From Lactiplantibacillus plajomi (GTDB lineage Bacteria > Bacillota > Bacilli > Lactobacillales > Lactobacillaceae), in assembly GCF_005405405.1 (NCBI RefSeq), contig NZ_BJDZ01000005.1:62001-126000 (forward strand): a DNA stretch of 64,000 bases, in the 5' to 3' direction. Below the pieces are notes generated by a model. That model searched no databases. It worked only from the letters and a program-made list of their open reading frames with translations, and was not told the origin of the DNA. Below, one piece after another: positions 8,704 to 18,155 of this stretch. The stretch's first letter is position 1. Every line of letters starts with the position of its first letter. A program made the position numbers and the translations under genes.

Positions 8704-9456
8704 TTACACTAGTTCCGACCAAAAAGAAACGTTACTTAACAAGTAAAGTGGCGCGGTTTCGGCCCGCATGATCCGTGGTCCGAGACCGACTGGGCGAATC
8801 CCGGCCGCCGTTAGCGACGCTACTTCGGCTTCACTCAGCCCGCCTTCCGGACCGAAGATAGCCAGTAACCGTTGCCCCGCCACGACCGTCTTTAACGTTT
8901 GGACCAAAGCGCTGCTTTCACCCTGCTTGGCGGATTCTTCCCAGGCAACCACGCCGGTATCGTAGGCGACGTTGGTCCGAAGGGCGGTCAAATCGGCCTG
9001 GTAGCTGACACTCGGAATCATGGTCCGGTGCGACTGCTCCGCCGCGCCCCGGGCGATTTTCGCAAAACGCGCGAGTTTGCGTTCGCGCTTATTTTTCGCC
9101 CACTTCGCCACCGCCCACTGACTGTCAAAGAAGATAAAGGCGCTGGCCCCTAACTCGGTCCCGCGTTGAACGATCTGCTCCGGCTTATCACCCTTGGATA
9201 ACCCGCAGGCAATCGTCACGGCGACCGGTAGTTCCACGTTGGGCGTCGTCACGGCGTCAACCTTAGCCGTCGCCGTTTGACCGTCACTATTAACTAACTG
9301 CGCAATTAGGACGTGCTGGGTTAGCGTCACGAATTCCGCTTGCTCACCAGGCGTCGCCCGCATGACTTTGACCCAATGTTTAACCGTTTCACCACTGACC
9401 ACAAAGGTCGTGCCCACGGACTCAGTGACCGGTTCATCTAAAAAATAACGTTGCAT
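8704..9456 (-). CDS. rsmE: 16S rRNA (uracil-1498-N3)-methyltransferase
   Basis: SPOUT-class methyltransferase that modifies U1498 of 16S rRNA in the 30S subunit. The 250-residue protein starts MQRYFLDE, a family signature, has a PUA-like N-terminal domain, and the trefoil-knot SAM site as AIFGPEGGLSEAEV and LGPRIMRAETAPLY near the C-terminus. ATG start at 9456. It lies 12 bases after prmA, a conserved pair in Firmicutes. Confidence 0.95.
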   Translation of the reverse strand: MQRYFLDEPVTESVGTTFVVSGETVKHWVKVMRATPGEQAEFVTLTQHVLIAQLVNSDGQTATAKVDAVTTPNVELPVAVTIACGLSKGDKPEQIVQRGTELGASAFIFFDSQWAVAKWAKNKRERKLARFAKIARGAAEQSHRTMIPSVSYQADLTALRTNVAYDTGVVAWEESAKQGESSALVQTLKTVVAGQRLLAIFGPEGGLSEAEVASLTAAGIRPVGLGPRIMRAETAPLYLLSNVSFWSELV

Positions 9457-9468
9457 TGCAATCCCCCG

Positions 9469-10419
9469 CTAATCTTCATCAGTTGGTAAATAAGCAATGA
9501 TGCTGTGCCAATCACCCATTTGGGTATGTTGCGTAATTTGAAAGCCCGCCGCCGTGGTCGCATCTAACACCGATTGGAACTTTTCGTCAATGATTCCAGA
9601 GGTGATGAAATAACCGCCACGTTTTAAGTTAGCTTTAGCTTGCGGGACTAACGGGATAATGATTTCCGCTAAAATATTGGCCACGATAATGTCGGCCTGG
9701 GTGTGAATGCCCTTTAACAGGTCGTTAGCGGCAACCTGCACGTCCTTGGCGACCGGGTTCAAATCCAAATTAGCTTGCGCCGAACGTACCGCCACTTCGT
9801 CTAGGTCGTAGGCTTCAACGGCGCCCGCGCCCATTGCCTTGGCCGCGATACTGAGTACCCCCGAGCCGGTCCCGACGTCAATGAGGTGTTCACCACCATT
9901 AATGACCGTTTCTAAAGCTTGTAAACATAACTTGGTCGTCGGGTGGGTCCCTGTCCCAAAGGCCATTCCCGGGTCTAACCGCATCACTTGTTCACCAGGT
10001 TGAACGGCTTGGTAGTCTTCCCAGCTCGGCACGATTGTGAGGTACCGGGTGACCCGGACCGGGTGGTAATACTTCTTCCAGGCCGTCGCCCAATTTTCGT
10101 CGGACAAGTCAGCCATGCTAACTTCGTTGGGCTGCGGATCTAAGCCGTAGTCAGCCAATTTAGTAACCCGTTGCTTGATGGTCGGCAATAGTTCGGGAAC
10201 GAAGACCGTTTCCGGGAAGTACGCCGAAATTTTAGCGCCACTCGTTTGGTGCGGAATCGTGTCTAAATCAATGATTTCACCGTAGCGGTCCGGCTTCAAG
10301 TTTAAATAATCCAAGGCATCATCGATTTTGACGCCGCTCGCACCGGCCTCCATTAAGATGTTAGAAACGGCTTCGACCGCTTCGTTTGAGGTACTGACAG
10401 TTACTTCGGTCCACTTCAT
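9469..10419 (-). CDS. prmA: Ribosomal protein L11 methyltransferase
   Basis: Methylates lysines and the N-terminus of ribosomal protein L11. The 316-residue protein has the substrate-recognition N-terminal domain ([22 protein letters not shown]) and a Rossmann methyltransferase domain with [14 protein letters not shown], the SAM-binding [13 protein letters not shown] and [11 protein letters not shown] at 10419 with a GGAGGAAATTTA lead. First gene of the prmA-rsmE-(membrane protein)-relA-dtd-HAD run; a clear promoter is at 10488-10517. Confidence 0.95.
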   Translation of the reverse strand: MKWTEVTVSTSNEAVEAVSNILMEAGASGVKIDDALDYLNLKPDRYGEIIDLDTIPHQTSGAKISAYFPETVFVPELLPTIKQRVTKLADYGLDPQPNEVSMADLSDENWATAWKKYYHPVRVTRYLTIVPSWEDYQAVQPGEQVMRLDPGMAFGTGTHPTTKLCLQALETVINGGEHLIDVGTGSGVLSIAAKAMGAGAVEAYDLDEVAVRSAQANLDLNPVAKDVQVAANDLLKGIHTQADIIVANILAEIIIPLVPQAKANLKRGGYFITSGIIDEKFQSVLDATTAAGFQITQHTQMGDWHSIIAYLPTDED

Positions 10420-10487
10420 TAAATTTCCTCCATTATACTGGGCTTACGGGGCGCACCCCGTGCAGCACTATACGTCTATTTCAAGTC

Positions 10488-10517
10488 ATTATATAACAAG
10501 CAACTGACGCTTTTCAA
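10488..10517 (-). promoter_or_regulatory. Promoter of the prmA-rsmE-relA operon
   Basis: Minus-strand TTGAAA (10512-10517), 18-base spacer, TATAAT (10488-10493). A GGGGCGC-ACCCCG-type inverted repeat lies in the leader near 10447-10461. Confidence 0.75.
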
Positions 10518-10526
10518 TTTTGGCTA

Positions 10527-10564
10527 AACGAAAGGGCCAAGAAACCGAATGTTTCTTGACCCCA
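10527..10564 (-). terminator. Terminator of the 94-residue protein gene
   Basis: 13-bp stem GGGGTCAAGAAAC / GGTTTCTTGGCCC, one or two mismatches, followed by TTTCG on the minus strand. Confidence 0.65.
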
Positions 10565-10605
10565 TTACTGACGATTGCTTTTCCCATTATGCAAAAGCAA
10601 CCGTC

Positions 10606-10890
10606 CTAATCGTCCTCATGTTTAGGCAAATGTTTATTTAAATACTTGACCATATCCGCTTCGTGCTTAAAAATTCGTGGGTGCTTCTGCTTATGCAATC
10701 GCACGGCGATCTCATTAATTTTGACGCGACCTGTCCAAGTATGACTATACTTCACGACCACGCGATTATTTCGATGGTCCTTACCGAATTTCAACACGTA
10801 AACGCTGTCTGGAACCATCAGCGGTCGGATATATCTCTTATCGTATTCATAATGCTGCGATCGCAGAAACTGTTTCGTGCGTTTTAACAT
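10606..10890 (-). CDS. Hypothetical basic protein, 94 residues
   Basis: No family recognised. The protein is strongly basic and rich in His, Lys, Arg and Tyr (RSQHYEYDKRYIRP, KHRNN-like segments, a C-terminal KHLPKHEDD), with no signal peptide or membrane segment, so probably cytoplasmic. ATG 10890 follows GAAGGAGAG. An AT-rich 200-base upstream region holds a TATAAT at 10974-10979 and an AAAACG-N2-CGTTTT inverted repeat near 10943. It has its own terminator and is probably monocistronic. Confidence 0.65.
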   Translation of the reverse strand: MLKRTKQFLRSQHYEYDKRYIRPLMVPDSVYVLKFGKDHRNNRVVVKYSHTWTGRVKINEIAVRLHKQKHPRIFKHEADMVKYLNKHLPKHEDD

Positions 10891-11133
10891 GTCGGTGATC
10901 TCTCCTTCACAACGTGAATTTGATTAAATGATTAATTTATTCAAAACGAACGTTTTATTGATATCTGAAAAATATTATAACAGATTTTAAACACTTATTG
11001 TATCAATTTACCGCGGTTCACGCAAGAAACTGCTGGTAAATGTGAAACATTCGTGTAATTCGGCCCATATTAGTCGCAATTATGATAAAATGACGACACA
11101 TTGTTAGGATTAAACATTTGGGGGAATTATATC

Positions 11134-11421
11134 ATGATATTAATTGAAAAAATATACCGTCGCGGTCACGAAGCGTTGACGAGTGTCGACCAGATTGAAA
11201 AGTTTCAAACCAACGATGGCTACATCACGTCCAACCAGGTCTTAGCCCGCGAAATCGGTGCTGACCACGAAAACTGCTTTTACAAAAATTCAGCCGGTAA
11301 ACGTCAGAAAGTCGTTGCAACTAAGGACAAAGCGGGCTGGCACTTACAAACCAAAGGGGTTACCGACCCACAAGCCGATGAAATTTTACAATTACCCCAC
11401 ATGGAGAACGTTTGGGGCTAA
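11134..11421 (+). CDS. Small conserved-type protein, possibly DUF3892-like
   Basis: 95 residues from ATG 11134, which follows GGGGGAA; a TTG 33 bases earlier would add a poor extension. The sequence reads as a compact beta-rich soluble domain: ITSNQVLAREIGADHENCFY, then KVVATKDKAGWHLQTKGVTDP and a final LQLPHMENVWG. The ending resembles small DUF3892-type proteins, but I am not certain. No signal or membrane segment. It is followed at once by a strong terminator, so it is expressed alone. Confidence 0.6.
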   Translation: MILIEKIYRRGHEALTSVDQIEKFQTNDGYITSNQVLAREIGADHENCFYKNSAGKRQKVVATKDKAGWHLQTKGVTDPQADEILQLPHMENVWG

Positions 11422-11435
11422 TCCATTACTAATGC

Positions 11436-11467
11436 GCGTCCCGGAGGTTACTCCGGGATGTTTTTTT
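11436..11467 (+). terminator. Terminator of the 95-residue protein gene
   Basis: TCCCGGAG-GTTA-CTCCGGGA stem followed by seven T. Confidence 0.9.
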
Positions 11468-11520
11468 GTCCGCAGGTTAAGATTTACCATTGTTTAATCA
11501 TATTGATACGTAATTTCATA

Positions 11521-11526
11521 TATAAT
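11521..11526 (+). promoter_or_regulatory. -10 element of the glycosyltransferase operon
   Basis: TATAAT in an AT-rich stretch 80 bases before the gene; no clear -35 at standard spacing. Confidence 0.45.
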
Positions 11527-11607
11527 AGTAAGTGTATTAACCAGACGTTGAACCAAACACGGTCCAACAAGTTAACTTATTGATAATAGATTGAGAGGAC
11601 ATTTGCC

Positions 11608-12624
11608 ATGAAGTACCTAACGTTTGCCATTCCGAGCTACAACTCTGAGGACTACCTGCAGCGCTGCGTGGACTCGCTCTTAAAGGGTGGCGACAAGGTC
11701 GAAATTTTAATCGTTGACGACGGTTCCACCGATAAGACGGCGGCGATTGCGGACGATTATGCGGCCAAGTATCCGAACATTGTTAAAGCCATTCATCAAA
11801 AGAACGCTGGTCACGGGGGCGCCGTTAATAACGGGTTGGCCCACGCCAGCGGTAAATATTTCAAAGTCGTGGATTCCGACGACTGGTTGGACGAAGCGGC
11901 CTTAAGCGCCGTCCTTAACCACCTCGAAAGCTGGGACAATAACGGTCAAAACGTTGACATGTTAGTTTGTAATTACGTTTACGAAAACTTCTACCAACAT
12001 AAAAGTTTCGTGGTCAACTACCGCCACGTTTTCCCGAACGACCAAATTTGCAGCTGGGACGACACCAAGCGCTTTGGGGTCACCCAGTACTTAATCATGC
12101 ACTCGTTAATTTTCAAAACGGCCTTGCTGCGTCGCAGTGGCGTCGAATTACCAGAACACACCTTCTACGTGGACAATTTATTCGCCGCTAAGCCGCTACC
12201 ACTCGTGCATAAAATTTGCTATTTGGACGTCGACCTCTACCGTTACTTTATTGGGCGGGCGGACCAGTCAATTAGCGAAGACGTGATGATCAGCCGGATC
12301 GATCAACAAATCCGGGTCACTAAACTGGTGGCGGACTGCACCCAACACGACTATGACATTTCGCCGAAACTCCGGACCTACCTCGTTCGTAGCGTGTCAG
12401 TGATGCTGGCGGTTTCTTCCGTCCACCTCCTACTGATGGGCACTAAGGAAGCCCTCGATAAACGTCACGACATGTGGCAATACGTCAAACGCTTGGACCG
12501 GCGACTTTATTGGCGGCTACGGCTTCATTCCGTTAGCGCCTGGACCTACTTGCCGACCAAGTTAGGCCGACTATTGACCGTCCTCGGCTACCGGACGTCG
12601 CGACTACTCGTTAAATTCCAATAA
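11608..12624 (+). CDS. Family 2 glycosyltransferase
   Basis: 338-residue GT-A enzyme that transfers a sugar from a nucleotide-sugar donor; the product is probably a cell-surface glycan. Seen: FAIPSYNSEDYLQRCVDSL and ILIVDDGSTDKT at the N-terminus, QKNAGHGGAVNNGL, the DXD-type metal site VVDSDDWLDE near residue 93, and a C-terminal helical tail without a membrane segment. ATG 11608 with GAGAGGA upstream. The next gene, a P-type ATPase, starts 35 bases after its stop, so the two are probably co-transcribed; no shared function is evident. Confidence 0.88.
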   Translation: MKYLTFAIPSYNSEDYLQRCVDSLLKGGDKVEILIVDDGSTDKTAAIADDYAAKYPNIVKAIHQKNAGHGGAVNNGLAHASGKYFKVVDSDDWLDEAALSAVLNHLESWDNNGQNVDMLVCNYVYENFYQHKSFVVNYRHVFPNDQICSWDDTKRFGVTQYLIMHSLIFKTALLRRSGVELPEHTFYVDNLFAAKPLPLVHKICYLDVDLYRYFIGRADQSISEDVMISRIDQQIRVTKLVADCTQHDYDISPKLRTYLVRSVSVMLAVSSVHLLLMGTKEALDKRHDMWQYVKRLDRRLYWRLRLHSVSAWTYLPTKLGRLLTVLGYRTSRLLVKFQ

Positions 12625-12659
12625 GTCCCACAAACGACGAACTTGGAGGTGAAGTCAAA

Positions 12660-15014
12660 TTGGAAACTAACGTCCAGCCGTCACCGTCAAAGCGAACCGG
12701 GCTGACCACCGCGGAAGTCGAGCAACGTGTTCAGGCCGGCCAGGTCAACCGGTACAATAGTCCGGACACGCCGACCGCCGCGGCCATCGTTAAGCGTAAT
12801 TTATTTAGTTGGATCAACCTCTTTTACATCGTGGTTGCCATCGGTCTGATCGGCGTTCACGCCTATACCAACCTGCTTTACCTAGTGATTATTACCATCA
12901 ATTTGGTGATTGATATCCACCAGGAACTACACGCTAAAAAGTTGATCGACGAACTGTCAATTTTATCGAACAAGACGACCGTCGTCTTAAGAGACGGCCA
13001 TTACCAAGATATTCAATTTACCGACGTTGTGCGCGACGACCTCATCCAGTTAACCGCCGGTAATCAAATTATTGCCGACGCGACCGTCCTGGATGGCACC
13101 GTTGAAGTCGACGAGTCGTTGCTGACTGGTGAAGCCGACGCGATCGTTAAGCACCCTGGTGACCAACTGCTGTCCGGTAGTTTCGTTGTCAGTGGCAAAG
13201 CGCTGACTCAGGCCACCAAGGTCGGTAAGGAAAGCTTCGCCGCCGGTATTTCAATCGCGGCTCAAAAGACCAAGGGGGTCGCCTCCAAGGTCATGCGGAC
13301 GATGAAAAAAATCGTCCGTTTAACCAGTTACCTCGTTTTTCCGATTGGCATCCTGTTAATTTTGGAAGCCCTGTTCCTGCGCGACCAAACGACGACGTAC
13401 ACGGTCGTCAGTACCGCCACCGCCCTGCTCGGCATTTTGCCGATGGGCATGCAGTTACTGATCAGCGTGTCGTTTATTTCCGGCCAGGTGTTGCTCTCAC
13501 AACGCAAAGTTCTGGTACAAAACCTCTATTCGTTGGAAAACCTCGCGCGAACCGACATCATTTGCTTGGATAAAACCGGGACAATCACCGAGGGTAAAAT
13601 TTCGGTGCAGTCCGCCACGACCGTCGACGACCACAACTTACCATTCGAATTAAAGACTGGGATTCAGGCGTTTTTAGCCGCTACTGAAGATAACAACGCG
13701 ACCTTTAACGCCCTGCAACAATATTACGGTGCGGCGAGCGACCCGGCACTGACGCCAGTGGCCATGACGCCGTTTTCTTCCGAACGGAAGTGGAGTTCGG
13801 TCTCGTTTGCCGACCACGGCACCCTAGTCTTTGGTGCACCCGAAGTCTTAGTCAAACACCAACTCGACCGCTTACCGGCCGCGGTCACCACCGCCGAACA
13901 AGCTGGTAAACGGGTGCTCTGTATGGCTTACACGCCGGCAACGCCCGCGAACAACCAGCTACCGGACGTTCGCATCCTCGTTGCGGTCATTTTGGAAGAC
14001 ATTATCCGTGACGACGTTGCCAAGACTTTCGCCTACTTCGACGAACAAGCTATCGCCGTGAAAATCATTTCCGGTGATAACCCGATTGCCGTCTCACAGA
14101 TTGCCAAGAAAGCTGGCATCCAACAGTACGCGGACTACGTCGACATGTCACAAATCACCACCACCGCCGAACTAGAAGCGGTCGCCACCAAGTACGCCAT
14201 TTTTGGTCGGGCGACCCCGTCACAAAAGAAGCGATTAATTCAAGCCATGCAAGCCGAGGGGCACTACGTCACGATGGTTGGTGACGGCGTTAACGACGTG
14301 TTAGCGCTCAAGGAAGCTTCTGGCAGTATCGCGATGAATAGTGGTAGTTCTGCGGCTAAACACGTGGCGCAGGTCGTTTTATTAGATTCAAACTTTAAGG
14401 TCTTACCCCACATTATCAAGGAAGGCCGGCGGGTGATCAACAACCTGACCCGCGTCGGCAGTATTTTCTTCGTGAAGTGTCTGTACTCGATTGCCTTATC
14501 GGTGATCTGCCTACTACTAAACTTACCGTTCCCGTTCCTACCAATCCAAATTTCGATGATCGACGGGTTGGTCGAAGGTTACCCGACCTTCTTCCTGCAG
14601 TTTGAAGTTAACAACGAGAAACTCGGCAACCGCTCGATCATTTGGGCGTTAAAACGCGCGATTAGCTTTGCCATTATGATCACGGTCGGGCTCGGAATCA
14701 TGTACGCCGTCGCCAAATGGACCGGCATGCCGCTGGGACAAGCCCGCACGCTGATGTTCTTCTACACCGGTTGGGTGACGATTTACGCGCTGGCGAAGGC
14801 CTGCTATCCGTTCAACGCCTTTCGAACGTTGTTGCTCGGTTCTTCAATTATCGCCTTCTTCGGCGGATCGTTTATCTTACAAAACATCATCAGTTTACAC
14901 GTCGGCTCGCTGACCAGCTTCTTCTGGATGGTCGGTATCACGCTGATTGCCAGTCAAGCCTTTTACTGGGTCATGCGGGGACTCCGCCCGTGGCTCCCCT
15001 GGCGTAACCGTTAA
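12660..15014 (+). CDS. Cation-transporting P-type ATPase
   Basis: 784-residue E1-E2 ATPase. Seen in order: N-terminal GLTTAEVEQRVQAG, first helix pair (LFYIVVAIGLIGVHAY, LLYLVIITINLVIDI), actuator motif LLTGEAD, M4 segment ILPMGMQLLISVSF, phosphorylation site CLDKTGTIT (Asp near 304), hinge MVGDGVNDVLALKEA, and a six-helix C-terminal membrane part. The usual PEGL/PEGLP of M4 is PMGM here, so the ion is uncertain; the layout is nearest to CtpE/YfgQ-like pumps. TTG 12660 is the start: GGAGGTGA lies 7 bases upstream and no ATG fits. Second gene of the operon with the glycosyltransferase. Confidence 0.88.
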   Translation: METNVQPSPSKRTGLTTAEVEQRVQAGQVNRYNSPDTPTAAAIVKRNLFSWINLFYIVVAIGLIGVHAYTNLLYLVIITINLVIDIHQELHAKKLIDELSILSNKTTVVLRDGHYQDIQFTDVVRDDLIQLTAGNQIIADATVLDGTVEVDESLLTGEADAIVKHPGDQLLSGSFVVSGKALTQATKVGKESFAAGISIAAQKTKGVASKVMRTMKKIVRLTSYLVFPIGILLILEALFLRDQTTTYTVVSTATALLGILPMGMQLLISVSFISGQVLLSQRKVLVQNLYSLENLARTDIICLDKTGTITEGKISVQSATTVDDHNLPFELKTGIQAFLAATEDNNATFNALQQYYGAASDPALTPVAMTPFSSERKWSSVSFADHGTLVFGAPEVLVKHQLDRLPAAVTTAEQAGKRVLCMAYTPATPANNQLPDVRILVAVILEDIIRDDVAKTFAYFDEQAIAVKIISGDNPIAVSQIAKKAGIQQYADYVDMSQITTTAELEAVATKYAIFGRATPSQKKRLIQAMQAEGHYVTMVGDGVNDVLALKEASGSIAMNSGSSAAKHVAQVVLLDSNFKVLPHIIKEGRRVINNLTRVGSIFFVKCLYSIALSVICLLLNLPFPFLPIQISMIDGLVEGYPTFFLQFEVNNEKLGNRSIIWALKRAISFAIMITVGLGIMYAVAKWTGMPLGQARTLMFFYTGWVTIYALAKACYPFNAFRTLLLGSSIIAFFGGSFILQNIISLHVGSLTSFFWMVGITLIASQAFYWVMRGLRPWLPWRNR

Positions 15015-15020
15015 AATCAA

Positions 15021-15066
15021 AAAGTCGCAACCAATTGCCTTAACAGGCAACCGGTTGCGATTTTTT
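15021..15066. terminator. Bidirectional terminator between the ATPase and csbD
   Basis: TCGCAACC / GGTTGCGA outer stem with a GCC-TTAACA-GGC inner stem, A run left and T run right. Confidence 0.88.
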
Positions 15067-15067
15067 G

Positions 15068-15292
15068 TTACTCTTTTTTAGTTTTTAGTTCTTCAATTTG
15101 GGATTTGGCTTCGTCCACCACACCCTGCGCTTTTTCCTTAGCATCCGCTAATTTCCCCTTGAGGTGCCCCACGACTTGTTCCGTTTGCCCCTCAGCCTGC
15201 TTCTTGTGGTCCCCGGTCACGCGACCTTCGACCTCCTTGACCTTACCGCCAACTTTGTCCTTAGTGCCATCGAGTTTTTGATCAATCGACAT
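15068..15292 (-). CDS. CsbD family stress protein
   Basis: 74-residue, highly charged, Lys/Glu-rich helical protein of the CsbD family (KLDGTKDKVGGKVKEVEG at the N-terminus is diagnostic). The molecular role of the family is not known; in Bacillus it belongs to the general stress regulon. ATG 15292 with TAGGAGGGA upstream. A TTGACT/TTGACC-type -35 lies near 15341-15353 with a weak -10. Convergent with the ATPase gene. Confidence 0.85.
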   Translation of the reverse strand: MSIDQKLDGTKDKVGGKVKEVEGRVTGDHKKQAEGQTEQVVGHLKGKLADAKEKAQGVVDEAKSQIEELKTKKE

Positions 15293-15429
15293 TGAAAATC
15301 CCTCCTAGTCTTAAGAATAAGTCTAGTTTGCCGGAAGTTGGTCAATAAGTCAAATCAAATGCACATTATAGTTTAATGGTTATTTATGATTGCCGTCAAT
15401 CAATATGTATATTTATTTCAACATAAGAC

Positions 15430-15435
15430 TATAAT
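15430..15435 (+). promoter_or_regulatory. -10 element of the lipoprotein gene
   Basis: TATAAT 40 bases before the start; the -35 is not clear. Confidence 0.45.
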
Positions 15436-15475
15436 CAATATAGTCGTTAAAAATCGTTATTTGGAGGAACATATC

Positions 15476-16078
15476 TTGAAGAAATCACTAATTATTAGTA
15501 GTGCACTTCTGCTTAGTCTCGCGCTAACTGGTTGTGGCAGTGGAAAAACGGGGGCAAACATTAAAAGTAGTTCACTAAAAAGCAGTCAACGAGTGACTAA
15601 AAGTCGAACAATTGCTAACTCAAAGTCCAAGAGCAAAGCTAAAGCGGCATCCATCAAAGCTGCCAAAGCCAGTCGTCGGGCCAGTTCAAAAAAAATCGCC
15701 ATTAGTCGGGCTAATGCGATTAGTGTGGCTAAGGCTAAAATGTCCAATCAACAATCCAGTACCAGGTCAACTGCAACAGTTCAATCCAACACGCCCGCGA
15801 AGGCACCAACAAACTCATCCGCTGCAAGTTCGGTTTCAAGTTCAGTTGCAACAACTAATCAAAGTTCAAGTAACAACCAGTCCAAAGGATCGTCAATTTC
15901 GATGAATGAGCATACGCTAACCGGCTTTGTAAATAAATACGGCGTATCTCCCGCCCTTTATAAAATGCAGCACGAAGGTATGTCGAAGCTAAAAGCACTT
16001 CAAAATACTCCCGACGATATGAAAACTTTTGGTGAAAAGCAGACCCAGTACCGTCTAGAACATGGTCTGGAACCGTAA
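15476..16078 (+). CDS. Ser/Lys/Ala-rich lipoprotein of unknown function
   Basis: 200-residue exported lipoprotein. From TTG 15476 (GGAGGAAC 6 bases upstream) the product starts KKSLIISSALLLSLALTGCG, a lipoprotein signal peptide with lipobox LTGC. Next come about 130 low-complexity residues of Ser, Lys, Ala, Asn and Thr, probably an extended spacer, then a short C-terminal domain (MNEHTLTGFVNKYGVSPALY ... TQYRLEHGL). No catalytic motif seen. The TTG is preferred to the upstream ATG 15386 because the latter would bury the signal peptide. Monocistronic. Confidence 0.7.
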   Translation: MKKSLIISSALLLSLALTGCGSGKTGANIKSSSLKSSQRVTKSRTIANSKSKSKAKAASIKAAKASRRASSKKIAISRANAISVAKAKMSNQQSSTRSTATVQSNTPAKAPTNSSAASSVSSSVATTNQSSSNNQSKGSSISMNEHTLTGFVNKYGVSPALYKMQHEGMSKLKALQNTPDDMKTFGEKQTQYRLEHGLEP

Positions 16079-16092
16079 CAAAAGATTATTTT

Positions 16093-16132
16093 GCGTTCAT
16101 TTGCACCGATTGGTGTTAATGGGCGCTTTTTT
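16093..16132 (+). terminator. Terminator of the lipoprotein gene
   Basis: GCGTTCATT / AATGGGCGC outer and GCACC / GGTGT inner stem around GATT, then six T. Confidence 0.82.
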
Positions 16133-16139
16133 ACTGACG

Positions 16140-16170
16140 AACGAAAAGAGCGCCACCTAAGTAGCGCCCT
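16140..16170 (-). terminator. Terminator of lepA
   Basis: GGGCGCTAC-TTAG-GTGGCGCTC on the minus strand followed by TTTTCG. Confidence 0.8.
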
Positions 16171-16189
16171 TCCAGCATAATCCATGTTA

Positions 16190-18025
16190 TTAATTCGGCT
16201 TTTCTTCTTCGTCGGTCTTCAAAACTGCCATGAAGGCCTCCTGCGGGATTTCAACCCGTCCCACGGCCTTCATCCGTTTCTTACCGGCCTTTTGCTTCTC
16301 AAGTAACTTCATCCGGCGGGTGCGGTCACCACCGTATAAGTGGGCCGTCACGTCCTTACGGTAAGCCTTGATGTTGGTCCGGGCAATTACCTTGGAACCG
16401 ATCGTGGCTTGCACCGGGATTTCAAAGTTTTGGCGCGGAATAATCGTCTTCAACTTCGAGGCGATTTCACGACCACGCGCAGCGGCAAAGTCGCGGTGGG
16501 CAATGAAACTCAGGGCGTCGACCTGGTCGCCATTCAACAAGATGTCGATCTTGACCAAGTCACTGGCCCGGTAACCATCGATGTCGTAGTCCAACGAGGC
16601 ATAACCGCGCGTGTTGGACTTCAACTTGTCGAAGAAATCAAAGATGATTTCTGACAACGGAATATAGTAAACCACGTTGACCCGGTTACTATCTAGATAT
16701 TCCATCGTATCGAACTCGCCCCGTTTACGTTGGGCTAACTCCATCACGGCACCGACATAATCGTTAGGGACCATGATTTGAGCCTTAACGTAAGGTTCGC
16801 GGATTTCCTTAATGGCGGACGCTTCCGGCATTTCGGCCGGGTTTTCGACGTCTTTTTCAGTCCCATCCGTCATCATAACGTGGTAAGTTACCGACGGCGC
16901 AGTCGTAATCAAATCTAGGTTGAACTCACGTTCCAAGCGTTCCTGGACCACGTCCATGTGTAACAGTCCCAAGAAACCACAGCGGAACCCAAAGCCCAAG
17001 GCCTGTGACGATTCAGCTTCAAATTCTAAGGCCGCGTCGTTTAACTTCAACTTTTCCAAGGCTTCACGTAAGTCAGTAAACTTGGCATTGTCGGTCGGGT
17101 AAATCCCGGCGTAGACCATCGGGTTCATTTCCCGGTAGCCCGCCAACGGCTTTTCGGCCGGTCGGGCCGCGTTAGTGACGGTATCCCCGACCCGGGTATC
17201 CTGAATGTCCTTGATGCTGGCGGTAATGTAACCAACGTCGCCGGCCATTAAGTAGTCCCGTGGCAACGGTTTGGGTGAGTTGACCCCGACTTCGGTCACT
17301 TCGTACTCACTACCGCTATTCATCAAGCGAATCTTGTCCCCGAGGCGAACGATTCCTTCGTGAATCCGAACGCTCAGGACAACGCCGCGGTAATCATCGT
17401 AAACCGAATCAAAGACCAGTGCCTTCAGCGGTGCGTCCAAGTCTCCCTGCGGTGCGGGTACTTTTTGAACGATCTGTTCAAGTAATTCTTCAATCCCGAT
17501 GCCCGCTTTTGCCGAGGCCAAAACGGCATCCTCGGCGTCGATCCCAATGTCATCCTCAATTTCTTGACGGACCTTTTCGGGTTCGGCGGACGGCAAGTCG
17601 ATCTTGTTAATGACCGGCACGATTTCTAGGTCATCGTCAATTGCCAAGTACACGTTGGCCAGTGTCTGGGCTTCGACCCCCTGCGCTGCGTCCACGACCA
17701 GAACCGCCCCTTCGCAGGCAGCCAGGCTCCGGGAAACTTCGTACGTGAAGTCGACGTGTCCGGGCGTATCGATCAGGTGAAAAATGTACGTTTCACCGTC
17801 TTTAGCGTGGTAGTGCAATTCTACCGCGTTCAACTTGATCGTAATCCCCCGTTCACGTTCCAAATCCATCGAGTCCAGTACCTGATCTTGCATTTCACGT
17901 TTGGAAATGGTATCCGTTAATTCCAAAATACGGTCGGCCAATGTTGATTTACCATGATCAATATGGGCGACGATTGAGAAATTCCGGATATGCTTTTGTC
18001 GATCCTGCATTGTCGCTTTATCCAT
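16190..18025 (-). CDS. lepA: Elongation factor 4 (back-translocating GTPase)
   Basis: Ribosome-bound translational GTPase. G1 [13 protein letters not shown], the switch region RERGITIK, G3 DTPGHVDF, G4 NKIDLPSA, then EF-G-like domains II, III and V and the LepA-specific C-terminal domain ([20 protein letters not shown]). I set the start at ATG 18025 (611 residues): the next candidate, TTG 18064, falls inside the -10 box of the promoter and cannot be translated. Flanked by its own promoter and terminator, so monocistronic. Confidence 0.96.
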   Translation of the reverse strand: MDKATMQDRQKHIRNFSIVAHIDHGKSTLADRILELTDTISKREMQDQVLDSMDLERERGITIKLNAVELHYHAKDGETYIFHLIDTPGHVDFTYEVSRSLAACEGAVLVVDAAQGVEAQTLANVYLAIDDDLEIVPVINKIDLPSAEPEKVRQEIEDDIGIDAEDAVLASAKAGIGIEELLEQIVQKVPAPQGDLDAPLKALVFDSVYDDYRGVVLSVRIHEGIVRLGDKIRLMNSGSEYEVTEVGVNSPKPLPRDYLMAGDVGYITASIKDIQDTRVGDTVTNAARPAEKPLAGYREMNPMVYAGIYPTDNAKFTDLREALEKLKLNDAALEFEAESSQALGFGFRCGFLGLLHMDVVQERLEREFNLDLITTAPSVTYHVMMTDGTEKDVENPAEMPEASAIKEIREPYVKAQIMVPNDYVGAVMELAQRKRGEFDTMEYLDSNRVNVVYYIPLSEIIFDFFDKLKSNTRGYASLDYDIDGYRASDLVKIDILLNGDQVDALSFIAHRDFAAARGREIASKLKTIIPRQNFEIPVQATIGSKVIARTNIKAYRKDVTAHLYGGDRTRRMKLLEKQKAGKKRMKAVGRVEIPQEAFMAVLKTDEEEKPN

Positions 18026-18063
18026 TAATTTTCCTACTTTCTTCCTTGTTCCTAATCTTTTCA

Positions 18064-18092
18064 ATTATACCAACTATGGCGGTTAATCTCAA
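18064..18092 (-). promoter_or_regulatory. lepA promoter
   Basis: TTGAGA (18087-18092), 17-base spacer, TATAAT (18064-18069) on the minus strand. Confidence 0.82.
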
Positions 18093-18114
18093 TTTTTGAA
18101 CGGCATTCGGCCGA

Positions 18115-18146
18115 CAAAAAAGGAAGCTCCCGCGGGAACTTCCTTT
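18115..18146 (-). terminator. Terminator of the dlt operon
   Basis: AAGGAAGTTCCCGCGGGAGCTTCC-type hairpin on the minus strand followed by six T. Confidence 0.8.
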
Positions 18147-18155
18147 TGTAAAAAC

